Positions 45,821 to 56,779 of a stretch of DNA of 64,000 nucleotides are shown one piece after another. The translations under genes were made by a program, and so were the position numbers. The notes beneath the pieces were generated by a model. That model saw nothing but the letters and a program-made list of their open reading frames with translations. It searched no databases and was not told where the DNA came from. How positions within the stretch are numbered: the stretch's first letter is position 1; the number at the start of each line of letters is the position of its first letter. This DNA comes from Fomes fomentarius. Lineage: Eukaryota; Basidiomycota; Agaricomycetes; Polyporales; Polyporaceae. Where the stretch lies: assembly GCA_022606135.1 (NCBI GenBank), contig JABYQN010000002.1, positions 744,001 to 808,000 of the forward strand, given 5' to 3'.

Positions 45821-48626
45821 TCACCAAGGGCCAGCAGACACGTTCCCCCATGACGCTGTACTGCCCGCGTTCGATGCCTCCTCTACTTCGTCCGCCCACG
45901 TCTTCTTCTTTGACCCGTTCCCTTTCCCCGCCCGTGCACTAGCGGCCGCGCCGCGCACTTTGTCCGAGCTGCCCCAAGGCCCGTCCGACACCGTGCCCCA
46001 ACCAGTCGACGACCGGCCAGAAACAGAGAGCTCGTCGTACGCCCTCTCCTTGCCTTCCCCGCTCCCATCCGCGCCTCCATCGTCATCGTCCGACTGGGGA
46101 GCAGAGGCGACGTTGTTCCCGCCACGGCCGGTTGAACGCCCGCTAGCGCTCCAGCTATCTTCATTCCTCTGCATTGACGACGCATTGACGGACCCCGATT
46201 TGCCCCACGCGCCCAACGCTTTGGGTGCCGGGTTGCTCGCGGATGCAGATGCGCTGGTCTTGGCCTTATTGCCTTTACCCTTCGCGGGCTTAGTAGGGGC
46301 CCAGGGGTCGTCGGTTACTGTGTCCCAGCGGGAACTTGACTGCGATTGCGCGTCGTCTTCATCTTCCTCCTCGTCCTCGTCACTCCCATCGTCGACTTCC
46401 GGTCGGCGGGTAGGCGTAGGTGTGACGCGACCAGTCGCGGAATCAGAATCCGACGCTTTCGAATTGACAGTAGACGGCGCCGAGGCATTACGCCTCAGGT
46501 GCGGCGGCAACTCGCGCACAGGGCCAGACGGCACTGGGGCCCTAGAGCGAAGGTGAGCGGGGGTGAGACGCGTATAGCCAGTGTCCCCATCCTCCTCGGA
46601 CTCATCCCGCTTCCTATTCCTCTTCTCGCGAGCCTCCAGTGCGGCGTTGCGCTCCATGTTGCGCTCCTCTATGCGCTTCTGGTTCTTCCTCGCGCGCTCT
46701 TGCTCCGCATACACCTTGCATATACCGTGCTTGCACACCTTGTTGTGCACCCGACACAGCTCTGGGTTCTTCGCCGCTTCCTTCGCAAGCCACTTCTCGT
46801 CTGCATCTTCGACGTCGGAGTCAGAATCTGCGGGTCCGGATACGTCCCAGAGGGACATCTCAGCCGTGCCGGTGACCGTATGTTCGACTTGTGGCGAGTC
46901 GAGGAGGGGGAAAGACTTAGGGTTGCCAGAGATTGAGGCGGTGTCGACTACACTGTAATACAGGTCATCTTCTGCATCGCTTAAAGTCAGAGCTGACAAC
47001 GCAGCCTCGACGTGGTCGCCAGCGACGACGAAGGCACCGTCATGTGGAGCCTTCGACAATAAGGAGCTAGGACTGGGGTCGCTGCTGCTACTGCTGCTGG
47101 AGCTGCCTGAGCTGAGCGAGGCGCTCTGCGGGAAATTGGAGCCAACAGACGGTGTTCTGGACCGCGCATTGGGGCGCTCACTAGTGGAAGAGTCGTGGGA
47201 CGAAGCCGAGGAAGTCGGCCTCAGGATGCCTGACGGGAGGCCAGGGGGAGAGAGAGGAGTGGCGGCCCTCCCTACATGGCCGTCAATCAGAGAAAGCCCC
47301 ATATGATTGCAAGACACCACTTACAAGCCTGACGAGGAACAGGTTGTACAGTAGGGGTTGCCTGCCTAGAGGGGGCGCGTGAAGCTGAAGAAGGGCTCAT
47401 AGTAGCCGAGCGCGGAGGTGCGTGGAGAGACTCTGGGGGCGTGCCTCTCACCCATCCCCTGACCGTGCGGCTGCCTTCCTGTCGGCGGTTCCACTCTTGC
47501 CATTCAGGTGTTCCCACTAGCGTGTGAAGTATGAGCTGAGAAAAGAGCGTAGAGACGGCTCGATGCGTACCAACAGGAGCGGGTTCGGTAGGTGGTGGCG
47601 GGAACCTTGCACGAGGGAGCGGCCGACAGAGATCGTTCTGTATCACGTTCCCGATCTTGGGGATGTCACACCAAGTAGTCTTGGGGTAGGGAGATACGAA
47701 CTTGGGAGAGCTGACAAGTATCAAAATGAGGACCTGGGGACGAAGACCGTGCTGGAATCTGGGAGAGAGGTCCCACGACACATGTTCTAAGGCAAGTCAC
47801 ATAGAGCCATGCGCGGTTAGTGTGAGAGGGCCACTCAAGTAACGGACGCGGCACTGGGGGCTCGGCAAGCAGGCCGGAATCCTTTTCTTCTCTTCCTCGT
47901 CTCCCCCGAAATCTCCACTGTGCATCCAACTCAATGCATAACAACTCAGGAATTGTGTTCATGCATACTGAGGGCAGGATGCACGATAGGTGTACGTCCG
48001 CATCTTGCGTGCATAAAAATATCCCTCAAAACTAGGCACAAACGTTCTGATTGACCTTATAAAATGTGCCACAGAACGTATCTCCCAGTGGCCGGGACTT
48101 TCTGAGCGGACGGACGGGAAGCACTCACCGTTTCGCAATCCAACCCTCTGTCACGTCGACACGCTTCCACCCTTGGAAGGCATCGTAATGAGAGTGTGTG
48201 GTGTATCTCGACGAAAGCGCGACTCACCGTGCTTCTGCACTGTGCGATCCGAGTTGTAGGTGCAGTAGAACACGTTCGTTTCATAGTGCCCTTCCTCGCC
48301 TGGCGCTTCGAGGAATGCCGACCACTTGTGCGCGCCGAGTATCCTGTCGAAGTCACGCAGGGCGTCGTCGATCTCACAGATTATGCTGCCGGGCGACTAC
48401 CGCAGATGAGCGTCGCTACGCATCCGACTGCCGCAGCTCCCTGACTTACCGTCGGCTTGTGATAGAACGCACGGATGTAGTCTGGGCCAATACAAGCCGC
48501 GACCCACTGCGCAAAGAGCCTGCGATGCGCCTCGAACTCCATATTCGGGCGGTGAGGGAAGGGGCGGACGACGGTGAGGTACTTGGCCCCATCGTCGATT
48601 GGCGGGGTCGCAGGTCGCTTGGGCAT
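45821..48626 (-). CDS. Unknown-function paralogue A (MPKRP family), left member of divergent pair
   Basis: Exons 48450-48626, 48228-48396, 48129-48171, 47571-47710, 47325-47516 and 45821-47271 (minus strand) give 723 residues. The family is not recognised. A conserved N-terminal module (MPKRPATPPIDD, TVVRPFP, AFYHKPT, ILGAHKWSAFLEAPGEE, GWKRVDVTEGW) matches the plus-strand gene at 49869. A long Ser/Pro/Asp-rich region follows. Near residue 413 a motif LCRVHNKVCKHGIC has spacing C-x2-H-x3-C-x4-C, shared with the paralogue, followed by a Lys/Arg/Glu helix (EQERARKNQKRIEERNMERN). The acidic, Gly/Ser-rich C-terminus has repeated SxGWGTVSDGPWG-like units and ends ASWGNVSAGPW. It is probably a largely disordered nucleic-acid- or zinc-binding protein, but that is inference. 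The 418-nt intron 3 is long for this region. A TATATAAG box lies about 115 nt upstream. Confidence 0.8.
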
Positions 48627-48740
48627 GTCCCTGACGCGTTTCTGGAGTCGCAAGCAAGGGCAAGGTGAGCAAGGGTGTCGGAAGAATAGAGGCGAGAAGA
48701 GACGAAGCCCGCGAACACGTCCTGAGAGTGTCTGCAAGAC

Positions 48741-48747
48741 TTATATA
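48741..48747 (-). promoter_or_regulatory. TATA box of paralogue A
   Basis: The minus strand reads CGCTATATAAGTC, about 115-120 nt upstream of the ATG at 48626. It is a canonical element at a normal distance. Confidence 0.5.
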
Positions 48748-49802
48748 GCGGGGCAGAGTGTGGCGATCGTCCATGAGGCCATCTCGATTGACAGCTAAGT
48801 TTCGGTAAGTGTCGATTGATGACCGATATAGCCGCTTGCTATCACCGCATAAAAGTTACTTACTTCTGCGGTAATTCGCCTTCTCTTCACTGAAGCCGCT
48901 TCGATGTCCTACTCTCTTTGCCCCACTGTCTCAGTCTCTGGTCCCATCCTCGCTGTCCTGCATCGATTGTCTGTGTCACACTCAGCCAACGTCGTGCACT
49001 GCGTCTGGTGCAGCAAGTCGCGGATGGTAAGTCAACTACCGCAGTTTTGTCGACATACCTCGAAGCTCGCTCGAGTCTACCGCAGCTGCGGAGAACCGTT
49101 GGAGAACCGCATGGGGAGATGTGCGTGTGCAAACATCGAGACAGCAGCTTGGATGCAGGTGAGGGTTATTTTGACCGTGACGTTGAGCGATGGTGCGGGC
49201 CCTAGTAGCTGCCATGGTGGTTCTGATTCTGAATAGGCCACGATTGACCATTCCTTCCATCTTACATATTGGTATCGCGGGTACTTCACGACTGAGCAGT
49301 ATAAGAAATATCGATAGTATATCGCGCCTTTGCTCTGAGTTCTCGCCCTGGAACGTTCGAACCCACGTGCTCTCAATCTACCGCTCCAAGCACATTAACT
49401 CAACAATGCCTGCCCATGCCCAACAGCGAATTCATGACATACCATTTTCTCCTTCTATCTCCAGCTAGGATGAGTTCCGATTCGCATGAAGTGGCACCGA
49501 CAGGAGAGGGTCTGCTCTGTTGAGGGGTGGAGGCACCGGGCAAATTCCGAGACAAAGCATTTTTTGGTCTCACATGAGTTCCCTAACGTCCGTGCAAATT
49601 AGAATAGGCTACACGCCCAAACGAGCATAGTTCAACTCGCATACAAATGAGGTTACAAACAACAAACACATCCTCTGCTCGCTTTGACCACGACTCTTTC
49701 ACAACCTGAACCGACCGTTGTCCTCACCACCGCTTTGCTGAGGTCAAAGATCCGCCACCCGGCCCTGTCGACATGTGGGCCCTTATAACTATTCTACACG
49801 CA

Positions 49803-49810
49803 TATATGAG
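49803..49810 (+). promoter_or_regulatory. TATA-like box of paralogue B
   Basis: TATATGAG lies in ACGCATATATGAGGGC, about 60 nt upstream of the ATG at 49869. It is slightly close for fungi, so confidence is modest. Confidence 0.4.
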
Positions 49811-49868
49811 GGCGCGCCCCCCCTCGTCGCGCCGCTCAGCATCCTACTGAATTTCCAAGTACACGACA

Positions 49869-51898
49869 ATGCCCAAACGTCCTCCGACCCCTCCTCTCGC
49901 CGACGATTCGCTGTTCTTCACGGTAGTCAACCCCTTCCCCGGCGCACCGTATCAGAGCTTGGAAGATAGCAAGGCGTTCGCGCGCTGGATCGCTTGTATA
50001 GTAGGAGAGGAGAACCTTCTCTCTTTTTACCACAAGCCGAAGGCACGTCCTGATGCATTCTATGTATCTCTGTAACCCAGTTGACCATCACTCGCAGTCG
50101 CCAAACGTAGTCATCATCGAAGTCTGCAAAGGTACCATAGTAGGCGGGCTCCTCGGGGCACATCGCTGGCGCGAGTTCCTCAAGAGGCCAAACGAAGACG
50201 AGATGCACAAAGTCTCTTCCGTCTTCCGTTGCAGGATGACTACGACTCGGTCGATCGAGAAGCTCCTCTGGCTGCGCCGGGACATCGAGTCTTCTTGGTT
50301 CAGGAAGTGGACCCCAGCCACGGAGAAGTAAGAGTGCTTGCCACCATGTTTTGTTTGAGTACTCACGCGAACACGATGACTTCCGCAGCACAATCACGCT
50401 CCCCTACCCGATGTCGCACTTCTGCAGGCCACCTGCGGAAGATGTCACAGGAACGCGTCTCTGCTTGTCGCTCCCCGCAGAACTCTTCCACGATCGGGCA
50501 ACGTCCATCACCAGCACGCGAAGCAGCAAATCTGTATCGTCGACTCCGACACTCATCGATTGTAATCGCAGCACAGACAGAATAACCCCATCTTCAGAGT
50601 CCTCCGACTTCTCTGCAGACGAGATCAGCGCGCCGCCCGGACTACCTGCACCTGCTCATGCACCGCATTTTGTCGCAGCATTCCACGGCGCGGACGCTCC
50701 TCGCGGTGGTTTCGTGACTGTAGCACCCGTCGCTACTGCCAGTGCCCCAGATCAGAAACTGCTGTGGGCAGGGTACGGCGAGCAAGACCGGCACCAGGAT
50801 GAGCTGTGCACTGCGCACGGGCCACTCTGCAGCAGTGGAATATGCAAAGATTGTGCGCTGCGGAAGCGTGAGGAGAGGTTCGACGAGAGGACGAAGCAAA
50901 GGACGGCAGGGAGGGAGGGACGCGGACGTGGTGCACGCCCGGGCTTGTCTAACAAAGCTCACGAAAACGGAAAACCTGGGCTTCCGCCCCTCCCTACGCG
51001 TCTTGCGAACTCTTCTCGTAAAGTGGGATCAGAGACAGCTGATTCATCCAAGGATAGAGGGAAAGAGAAGGACGACGACCGCACTGCACGTTCCCGTCTC
51101 CGACCTGATATTAAACCTATCTCTGCGAAGAGTAAGGCGACATATATTCAATCGCAAGACAAGGCTGCACGTCGCGGCTTCTCTTCCGCTGCAGCCACTT
51201 CGGGACATGGTGGAGCAAATCGTGCGCTCCCTCTCCCTCTGCACCTTCGTCAAGGCTCCAAATCTCAGTCACAGTCTCAGTCATCTGCTACCTCCGGATC
51301 TGAGGCCGAATCCGAAGACGTCTACCCTGGCATCCCATCATCTCCTTCATCTTCATCTTCGTTTGCCCCAGGTGTCTCCGTCTCTCGCGCATCGTCTACC
51401 TCCTCGCGCGCGTCGTCCGTGTCATCCACATCCTGCTCGAGCGCACCCATCTCGAGTTCCTTCGGACCGAAGACACCAGCCAACGCCAACCGCGATGCTG
51501 CCGCACCGGCCTGGCACGCCTACGCGAAGATCCCGCGAGCCCGCGCACAAGACGACGACGAACGGTCGGTCGCGTCAGGCGCAACCAGTGACGCGTTCCG
51601 CAACCCATGGACACGCGTGCGCCCAGTGCAGCCTCATACTCAGTCTGCCTGGGCCCGGCCTCTCCCCGGCACTGGCAGCAGTACTAGTGCTGTCAAAGCT
51701 ACACCAAGGGCTGCTACCGTTGCTACAGACGAGCGTGCAGGGCGTAAGTTCAACTGGGCTGACGACGTGGACAACGACGATGAATTCGGTGATGTTGAGT
51801 TCCCAAACTTCCAGTATGCATATGGCCGGCCGGGGGATGTGGATGTTTGTGATGATGCGGCGTCTGTTGTGAGTGAGTATAGCACGGAGCCGTTTTAG
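49869..51898 (+). CDS. Unknown-function paralogue B (MPKRP family), right member of divergent pair
   Basis: Exons 49869-50042, 50098-50327 and 50389-51898 give 637 residues. The N-terminal module (MPKRPPTPPLADD, TVVNPFPG, LSFYHKPK, LLGAHRWREFLKRPNEDE) is shared with paralogue A on the opposite strand. The first intron (50043-50097, 55 nt) appears to be GC-AG: the donor is AAG/GCACGT, and only this junction reproduces the exon edge and phase seen in paralogue A. The shared motif LCTAHGPLCSSGICKDC (from residue 274) has C-x2-H-x3-C-x4-C spacing plus a further Cys, then a basic helix. The rest is Ser/Pro/Arg-rich and probably disordered. The C-terminus (KFNWADDVDNDDEFGDVEF) keeps a WADD/WADE core also present in paralogue A (K-T-WADEVEE). 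It has fewer introns than A. Function unknown. Confidence 0.82.
50043..50097 (+). other. Probable GC-AG intron in paralogue B
   Basis: The 55-nt intron begins GCACGT and ends CGCAG, with a branch-like TTGACC 10-15 nt before the acceptor. The homologous intron in paralogue A begins GTAAGT at the same codon and phase. GC-AG introns are a known minority class. No GT donor in this stretch gives an intron of normal length with the family-consistent protein. Confidence 0.65.
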
Positions 51899-53168
51899 GT
51901 GGTGCATTCAAGTTCGCTATGGGTTGGGTCAGGTTGTATACTCGTACTCATGTACCTTCTGGAATCGTAATCAATTCTACTGATACTCTTCAGTTTCTGA
52001 GTGGAGCACTTCATGCATCAGACGACATTGACCTCTCACGTACATGCACGTAATCCACACTACAATACTAGTCTCCGTCAGGACGGGCTCGCTACGCCGG
52101 AGGGACAGTGCTTGATCCGAATTTGCAGGCGCAGGGGTGCGGACACGGGCGCCTAAATGACGGTGGTTGGGTGTGGCAGACGTTTCTCACTGATTCCCCT
52201 GCAGCACACGCAAAAGTCATGATTTTATCCTCAAATTTGCTACAAATATTTATGCCATAAACAACAGTGGATTGATGCATTCTGGGATGATTCTGAAAGA
52301 ATATGAATGTTTTACGGCGCGATGAAATTTTGGGCGCTAGATTTTTGTGTATCGTTACTTGTTTGTCCCAGCGGAATGCACATCGTCAGCGTCTTATGGG
52401 GTATGCTCGCTTCGCTCGCAATAATTCTCATACACCGTAGTATCGCACGGAATAGCACGCCTCGTCCGACGCACCCGTAGATACGATGATTCGTTGATGT
52501 CTATCGAGCTTTCACAATTCATATCCATGAGATCAGAAAGAAGACGAAGAAGACGAATGAGCCGAATTCCCAGACTTCAAGTATGCATCTTTCCGGTATA
52601 TAATAGTCAGATACACGTCGGCTTTCACTCCTCATCGTTCTCCGAGTCAGAATAGTCGTCCTGAGCCGTCGACCTCGAACCAGAGCCCAACGACCCCGTG
52701 CATCGCTCGAAAGACCTGGCGCGAGGTCCATACGCGGCAGCTCTAGGACACGGAGCTCAGGACAGTTGCGCACAAGTTCTCCGCCGTCGCCCCAGTGCTC
52801 ATCGCGCAGCCAAAATTTTTGAGAGATTCAGAATGCCGGGTATGTGAGACAGCCCAGGGCAGATGGCCAGCCAAAACTGAGACATGAAAGCACCTCATGG
52901 TGGGACATACTTAATGCACGGCCTGGGTACTCCTCTGCTCCTGTGGGCTCGGCGCTGCAATGGGTCACTTGGGAACACTACAGCGATTTCTTGGGACGCA
53001 CACACCTTGCAATAGCATATATGAACCAAATCGGCGCATACTCCGGAACAAGTTAGAAAACTCTCTCCATAGAGTCCGGCGGCATCTCCTGAGGGACTTT
53101 CGGCGTGGTGGTAGTCATGACCTATCTGGGCGCAGTGTAACAGTGTGTGAGCCATTGGATGTACTCAC
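51899..53168. other. Intergenic region with paralogue remnant
   Basis: About 1.3 kb downstream of paralogue B. The only interpretable element is the fragment at 52531-52603. An uncertain 3' end of the minus-strand ASCH-like gene may extend to about 53060. Confidence 0.45.
52531..52603 (+). pseudogene. Fragment related to the C-terminus of paralogue B
   Basis: Read in one frame it gives DQKEDEEDE, a stop, then AEFPDFKYASFR, closely matching NDDEFGDVEFPNFQYAYG near the end of paralogue B. At the DNA level GAATTCCCAGACTTCAAGTA aligns with GAGTTCCCAAACTTCCAGTA with four differences. It sits about 650 nt past paralogue B on the same strand. The in-frame stop and lack of flanking homology indicate a decayed partial duplication. 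Confidence 0.55.
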
Positions 53169-53636
53169 GGCCAGTCGAGCACCAGCTCGTCAAGATATAC
53201 ATCATAGGTAGTAGGCTCGCGTATTGCCCTGAGCTGACCTACGCATATTCATGAACCAAGCACTCCCACAGAAGTTGACACGTCTCATAAGTGGTGACTT
53301 ACGTGATAGCAGACGTTGGCGTAGTTTCATAAAGCCAGAGACGCGTCACGCTCTCCTTGAGCTTGTACTTCCGGTACTCGTGGTTCTTCCTCCGCTCCGA
53401 GATGAGCTGCGTGAACTTTGGCTTGATCGAGAGGATGGCGTCAGTGGATACGCAGTTTTCGTCTCCCGCTTTTAGCTTCTCCTTCGGCTTTGTCGTCTTT
53501 CGTGCGGTCCGAAGAGGTTTTAACAGAGGGGTTCGCTCAGCATTGGCGTTCGACGATGTTGCAAGGACGGGTTTGGTGGCTGCGTGGGATGGGGATTTAC
53601 TGAATGATAGTGTAGTTTGGCGTGGTGCTGCGTTAG
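53169..53636 (-). CDS. Possible ASCH/PUA-like domain protein, ends unresolved
   Basis: Exons 53303-53636 and 53169-53228 (minus strand) join in phase. The core reads DAILSIKPKFTQLISERRKN, then HEYRKYKLKESVTRLWLYET and TPTSAI. This resembles the beta-strand pattern of ASCH/PUA-like putative RNA-binding domains (a start with SIKP, a central EYRK, then a Y-x-T-x-P strand), though I rely on pattern memory only. The next exon gives IREPTTYDVYLDELVLDWP. A basic Ser/Thr-rich leader (ERTPLLKPLRTARKTTKPKE) precedes the core. The 5' end needs another exon; MMSE at 53863-53875 would fit the phase. Downstream no acceptor continues the domain convincingly, and three candidate AGs give early stops or a non-domain tail. 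It may be truncated or decaying. Confidence 0.45.
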
Positions 53637-53867
53637 CTGTTGTGTCCGTTCAGCAGGCATATCAGTCAAACAGAGCACGGGGTGAAGAGCAAGTTCGTGG
53701 TGGAAGTGTTGCTGGTCGGAGGCGTTGTTTCCCACGTCGCGACCACTCCGAGTGGTCACGCGAGGCACAATACAGGCGCGCGAGGTTGATGATGTCATGG
53801 TTGTCTCCACACGACCCTCCCTCGCAAATATCCCCCACCAACATTCTCTTACCTACCTTCGCTCATC

Positions 53868-54496
53868 ATGTCCTCCAGTGAACACCGAGAAAACACTTAC
53901 TCCTCCTCAGCAGACAAATCTGTCGGGCTCTCTAATGATGCGCGACCTACTAGTACGACCGGCGGCTCGGACTTTCACCCTGACCCGCCGTCTGAGACGG
54001 TAGCACCCACAGAGGTGGACACACCTCCACAGCAAGGTATGTCTTAGTTGCTGTATAATCAGGATTGAATCTATTACTCAGTCTCCATAGCTGCCACGCA
54101 GCCGGATTCTGGCGGTGTTCGACACATTCTGGTGCAACAGAGCGTGAAGAAGCCGCCGTTCAATCAGCAAGTAGTTGGTGAGGACGTCGATACGTTGCTT
54201 TTTTCTCGCACCAAAGGCTAAATTTAATGGCTAGGTTATGCCAAGGTAAATTAGCATTGCATCAACTTACGGTAGATGGAGCTAAAACGTCCCCTTGCGG
54301 CGGTGTGTAGGAGATCCGGGGCACAGTATGTCGACTCTCATCTTCTATGTCTGTCGAACAATCAGGCTTATTGGGTTGGAAATAGCTCTTGCACAACCCG
54401 GAGACCAAGGAATATGGCGAAAAGATCGTCAAGGGTGAGGCGGTTTGGCCGCCAGCCGATAAGAAGTCGTCTTCATCGACAGACTCGACTCAATGA
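53868..54496 (+). CDS. Small conserved-looking protein assembled from microexons
   Basis: Exons 53868-54036, 54091-54177, 54235-54245 (11 nt), 54311-54325 (15 nt) and 54386-54496 give 130 residues with all phases consistent. The N-terminal half is Ser/Thr/Pro-rich and probably disordered (MSSSEHRENTYSSSADKSVG). The C-terminal half reads VKKPPFNQQVVGYAK, EIRGT and LLHNPETKEYGEKIVKGEA, an amphipathic charged helix pattern resembling small stress-associated or CsbD-like proteins, but no family is assigned. YAKEIRGTLLHNPETKEYGE appears only if both microexons are included, which supports them. The gene starts about 230 nt from the ASCH-like exon on the other strand, so the two are divergent. Confidence 0.65.
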
Positions 54497-54926
54497 ACCC
54501 GTATAGCTTCCGATCATGCACTTTTGGCTCCGGAAAATTCGCATACACCTGTATTTGTACTAGCTCGTACTTCTGTATAACGAAATCGAGTGAAATATCC
54601 GCAACGGTGTTTGAATCATTGTAGGAACAGCCCGTGGCGTGTCCGCGCATCGGAGGATAATTCGGAGGCTGACTGACACAGTAACGCTCAGGCTCTCCAA
54701 ATCCCTACGTCGATTACTTTTATGGCGTTTAACCATCTGCTGTATTCCTGACGATGCTAATCAAGAACTTCATGCCGGAAGTTAGTACTTTCCACGAAGG
54801 GTTAGTCACGGTCTCACGTGCCTGCTGCCACATGTGTCTGGAATAGTCGGAGTTTTACTTATGTAGTGTGCACAGCACCCGTCTAGCACAAGCTACTCGA
54901 TTGTCTCCTTGATCTCTCTCACAACC
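54497..54926. other. Intergenic region
   Basis: About 430 nt between two plus-strand genes; promoter of the methyltransferase gene expected. No other feature is seen. Confidence 0.5.
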
Positions 54927-55913
54927 ATGAAGAATCCAGAACAATCGGAGAAGGACCGCCTCACTGCTGTGGTCCGCAATCTCATTGAAACACACCAGGA
55001 TAAAGGGTGGGACGAGGCTTGGTCAGTAGATACATATTTTGATACGCTCATTTGATACACTCGTTTGGATATGTGCGGTTGGCAATCTTGTTTTGATATC
55101 AATGCTTCTATAGGAAAGTGGGCACAACTCCTTGGGATGCAGGACAACCCCAGCCTGCTTTGACAGCCCTTCTCGAGTCGGGCACCATCGGATTTCCGCG
55201 GGCCGGTCGTGCGCTCGTTCCAGGATGCGGTCGGGTGAGTGACGACATACAAACATTCTGAATAAGAGGTGATGTGATTGCTATTCAATGTGTTAGGGAT
55301 ACGATACAGTTTCCATCGCCGCTATCCTGGGAATCGAGACACTTGGGACGGACATTGCTCCGGCTGCTATAGAGGCCGCACAAAAGTTAGTACGATGCAT
55401 TGATGAACCAATATATATATCGTTGGTTTACTCAACTTCCATTGATGCTCCAGATATATTCAGAGCGCGGCGAGCACAGCTATAGACAAAGTGCGATTCG
55501 AGGTCACCGACTTCTTTGCATTGGATGACGCTGCGGGGTTTGACCTCATCTACGACTACACGTATGTCCGCTCATGAGCACCCCAAATTATTCACAAATT
55601 ATTCTAGCCCAAAGGCTTGAGCAAAGGAGCTCACCCGATCTACTTCCGCAGGTTCTTCGTTGCCATTCCGCCCTCCCGGAGACCAGAATGGGGACATCAA
55701 GTGACGAAGCTCATGAAGCCCGGCGGATATCTGATCACGTTGATCTACCCGATGCTCCCGTACAGGGAGTACGGCCCGCCTTTCTACGTGCGCCCAGAGC
55801 ATTACGGGGAGGTGCTTGGGGAGGAATGGGTAACGGTGTTGGATATAGTACCAGGGGTCACGCTTGAAAGTCATGTCGGGAAGGAGCGGCTCATTGTGCG
55901 GAGGAGGGTGTAG
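54927..55913 (+). CDS. TPMT-family thiol/halide methyltransferase
   Basis: Exons 54927-55021, 55114-55234, 55297-55385, 55454-55561 and 55652-55913 give 224 residues. The SAM-dependent fold is clear: a substrate-pocket loop TTPWDAGQPQPAL, motif I GRALVPGCGRGYDTV, motif II LGTDIAPAAIEAAQ, DFFALDDAAGFDLIYDYT, and FFVAIPPSRRPEWGHQVTKL with KPGGYLITLIYP. Relatives are thiopurine methyltransferase and plant/fungal thiol or halide methyltransferases (HOL type), which methylate thiols, thiocyanate or halides. The fungal substrate is unknown. It is slightly short for the family and the C-terminus KERLIVRRRV is normal. Introns are 62-92 nt. Confidence 0.9.
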
Positions 55914-56779
55914 GGTCTTGATTGGTATGCCCATCTTGTCAGTGTCATGGCTCTCATGGTTGGTCTAAAGGCAGTGTCTTTCTAAGTGTTGTAGGGATTG
56001 AGACGCACCATTGCCGAGGCTTTTCCGGCCACCCTCGAATGTGGGGAATGTTCGTCCAAAGCTGGAGCTGGAGAATCCTTGGGAGTTGGTCAGTGGAGCG
56101 CAGCTATGCCGGACGTCCATAATGACAGCGCATCATTTGAAGTACTTGAAGTGTAACGTGAACGTTCGAGAGAGGGGAACAAGGTTGAACGTGCCAGCTT
56201 CAATGCATGAGCGAGTATTGAGGCTTGAGATCATAGACAGTCCAGTGCGATATCGGAGCATGGTTCGTCCTGGGGCGATATGCTGAAAGGAAGTGCACTT
56301 TGCGCGACTTGGGTTCCGAGGATACGGTAGCCGGCGGAGTTCGAGACAACCTGATGCGCTCGTTGTTTGCAATACAATGTGACAGTACTTAGTGTGTCGT
56401 CGCAGAGAGGAGCCTGCCAATGCGTATAGAGTAACTTCACTCTGTCTAGTAGATTCTACACAATCCCATCGTTATAACAAGAAAACTATCATTCTGTGAA
56501 CGCAATTTGCACCGCGCGCATTTTGGCCAAGTCACGCTTGCCCCCAACAAACCACCCATCATCACCAAGCTCGCCCTTCTCAACACAGTACCATACTCCG
56601 TCCCTCTCTTTTGCAATGCATTCCAACAGATATATGACTTTGACAATGGCACTCTCCACAAGAATTGAACCACAGAGTAATTCTGTGAAATATGAATACA
56701 CACGCATCAGGGCGGAACTAGGCCGCGCTGATGAACAGTTACTACACACAGCACCCCAATCCTTTCGTCCAAAGCGCGA
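55914..56779. other. Intergenic region with one weak open frame
   Basis: About 870 nt between convergent genes. Apart from the small minus-strand frame at 56489-56707, nothing supportable is seen. Confidence 0.45.
56489..56707 (-). CDS. Possible small protein or 3' exon
   Basis: An open minus-strand frame of 72 residues with a compact, charged, real-looking sequence (YLLECIAKERDGVWYCVEKG, GGKRDLAKMRAVQIAFTE). No family is recognised. It lies just beyond the stop of the gene at 56780-57370 and could be an alternative last exon of that gene, a separate gene, or a relic. The ATG is at 56707. Confidence 0.25.
   Translation of the reverse strand: MRVYSYFTELLCGSILVESAIVKVIYLLECIAKERDGVWYCVEKGELGDDGWFVGGKRDLAKMRAVQIAFTE

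Larger units (their letters stand above)
48627..49868. other. Shared divergent promoter region of the paralogue pair
   Basis: About 1.24 kb between two head-to-head paralogues. TATA-like boxes sit near each start (48741-48747 minus, 49803-49810 plus). No convincing gene lies between, and the short open frames here carry no recognisable features. Confidence 0.5.
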
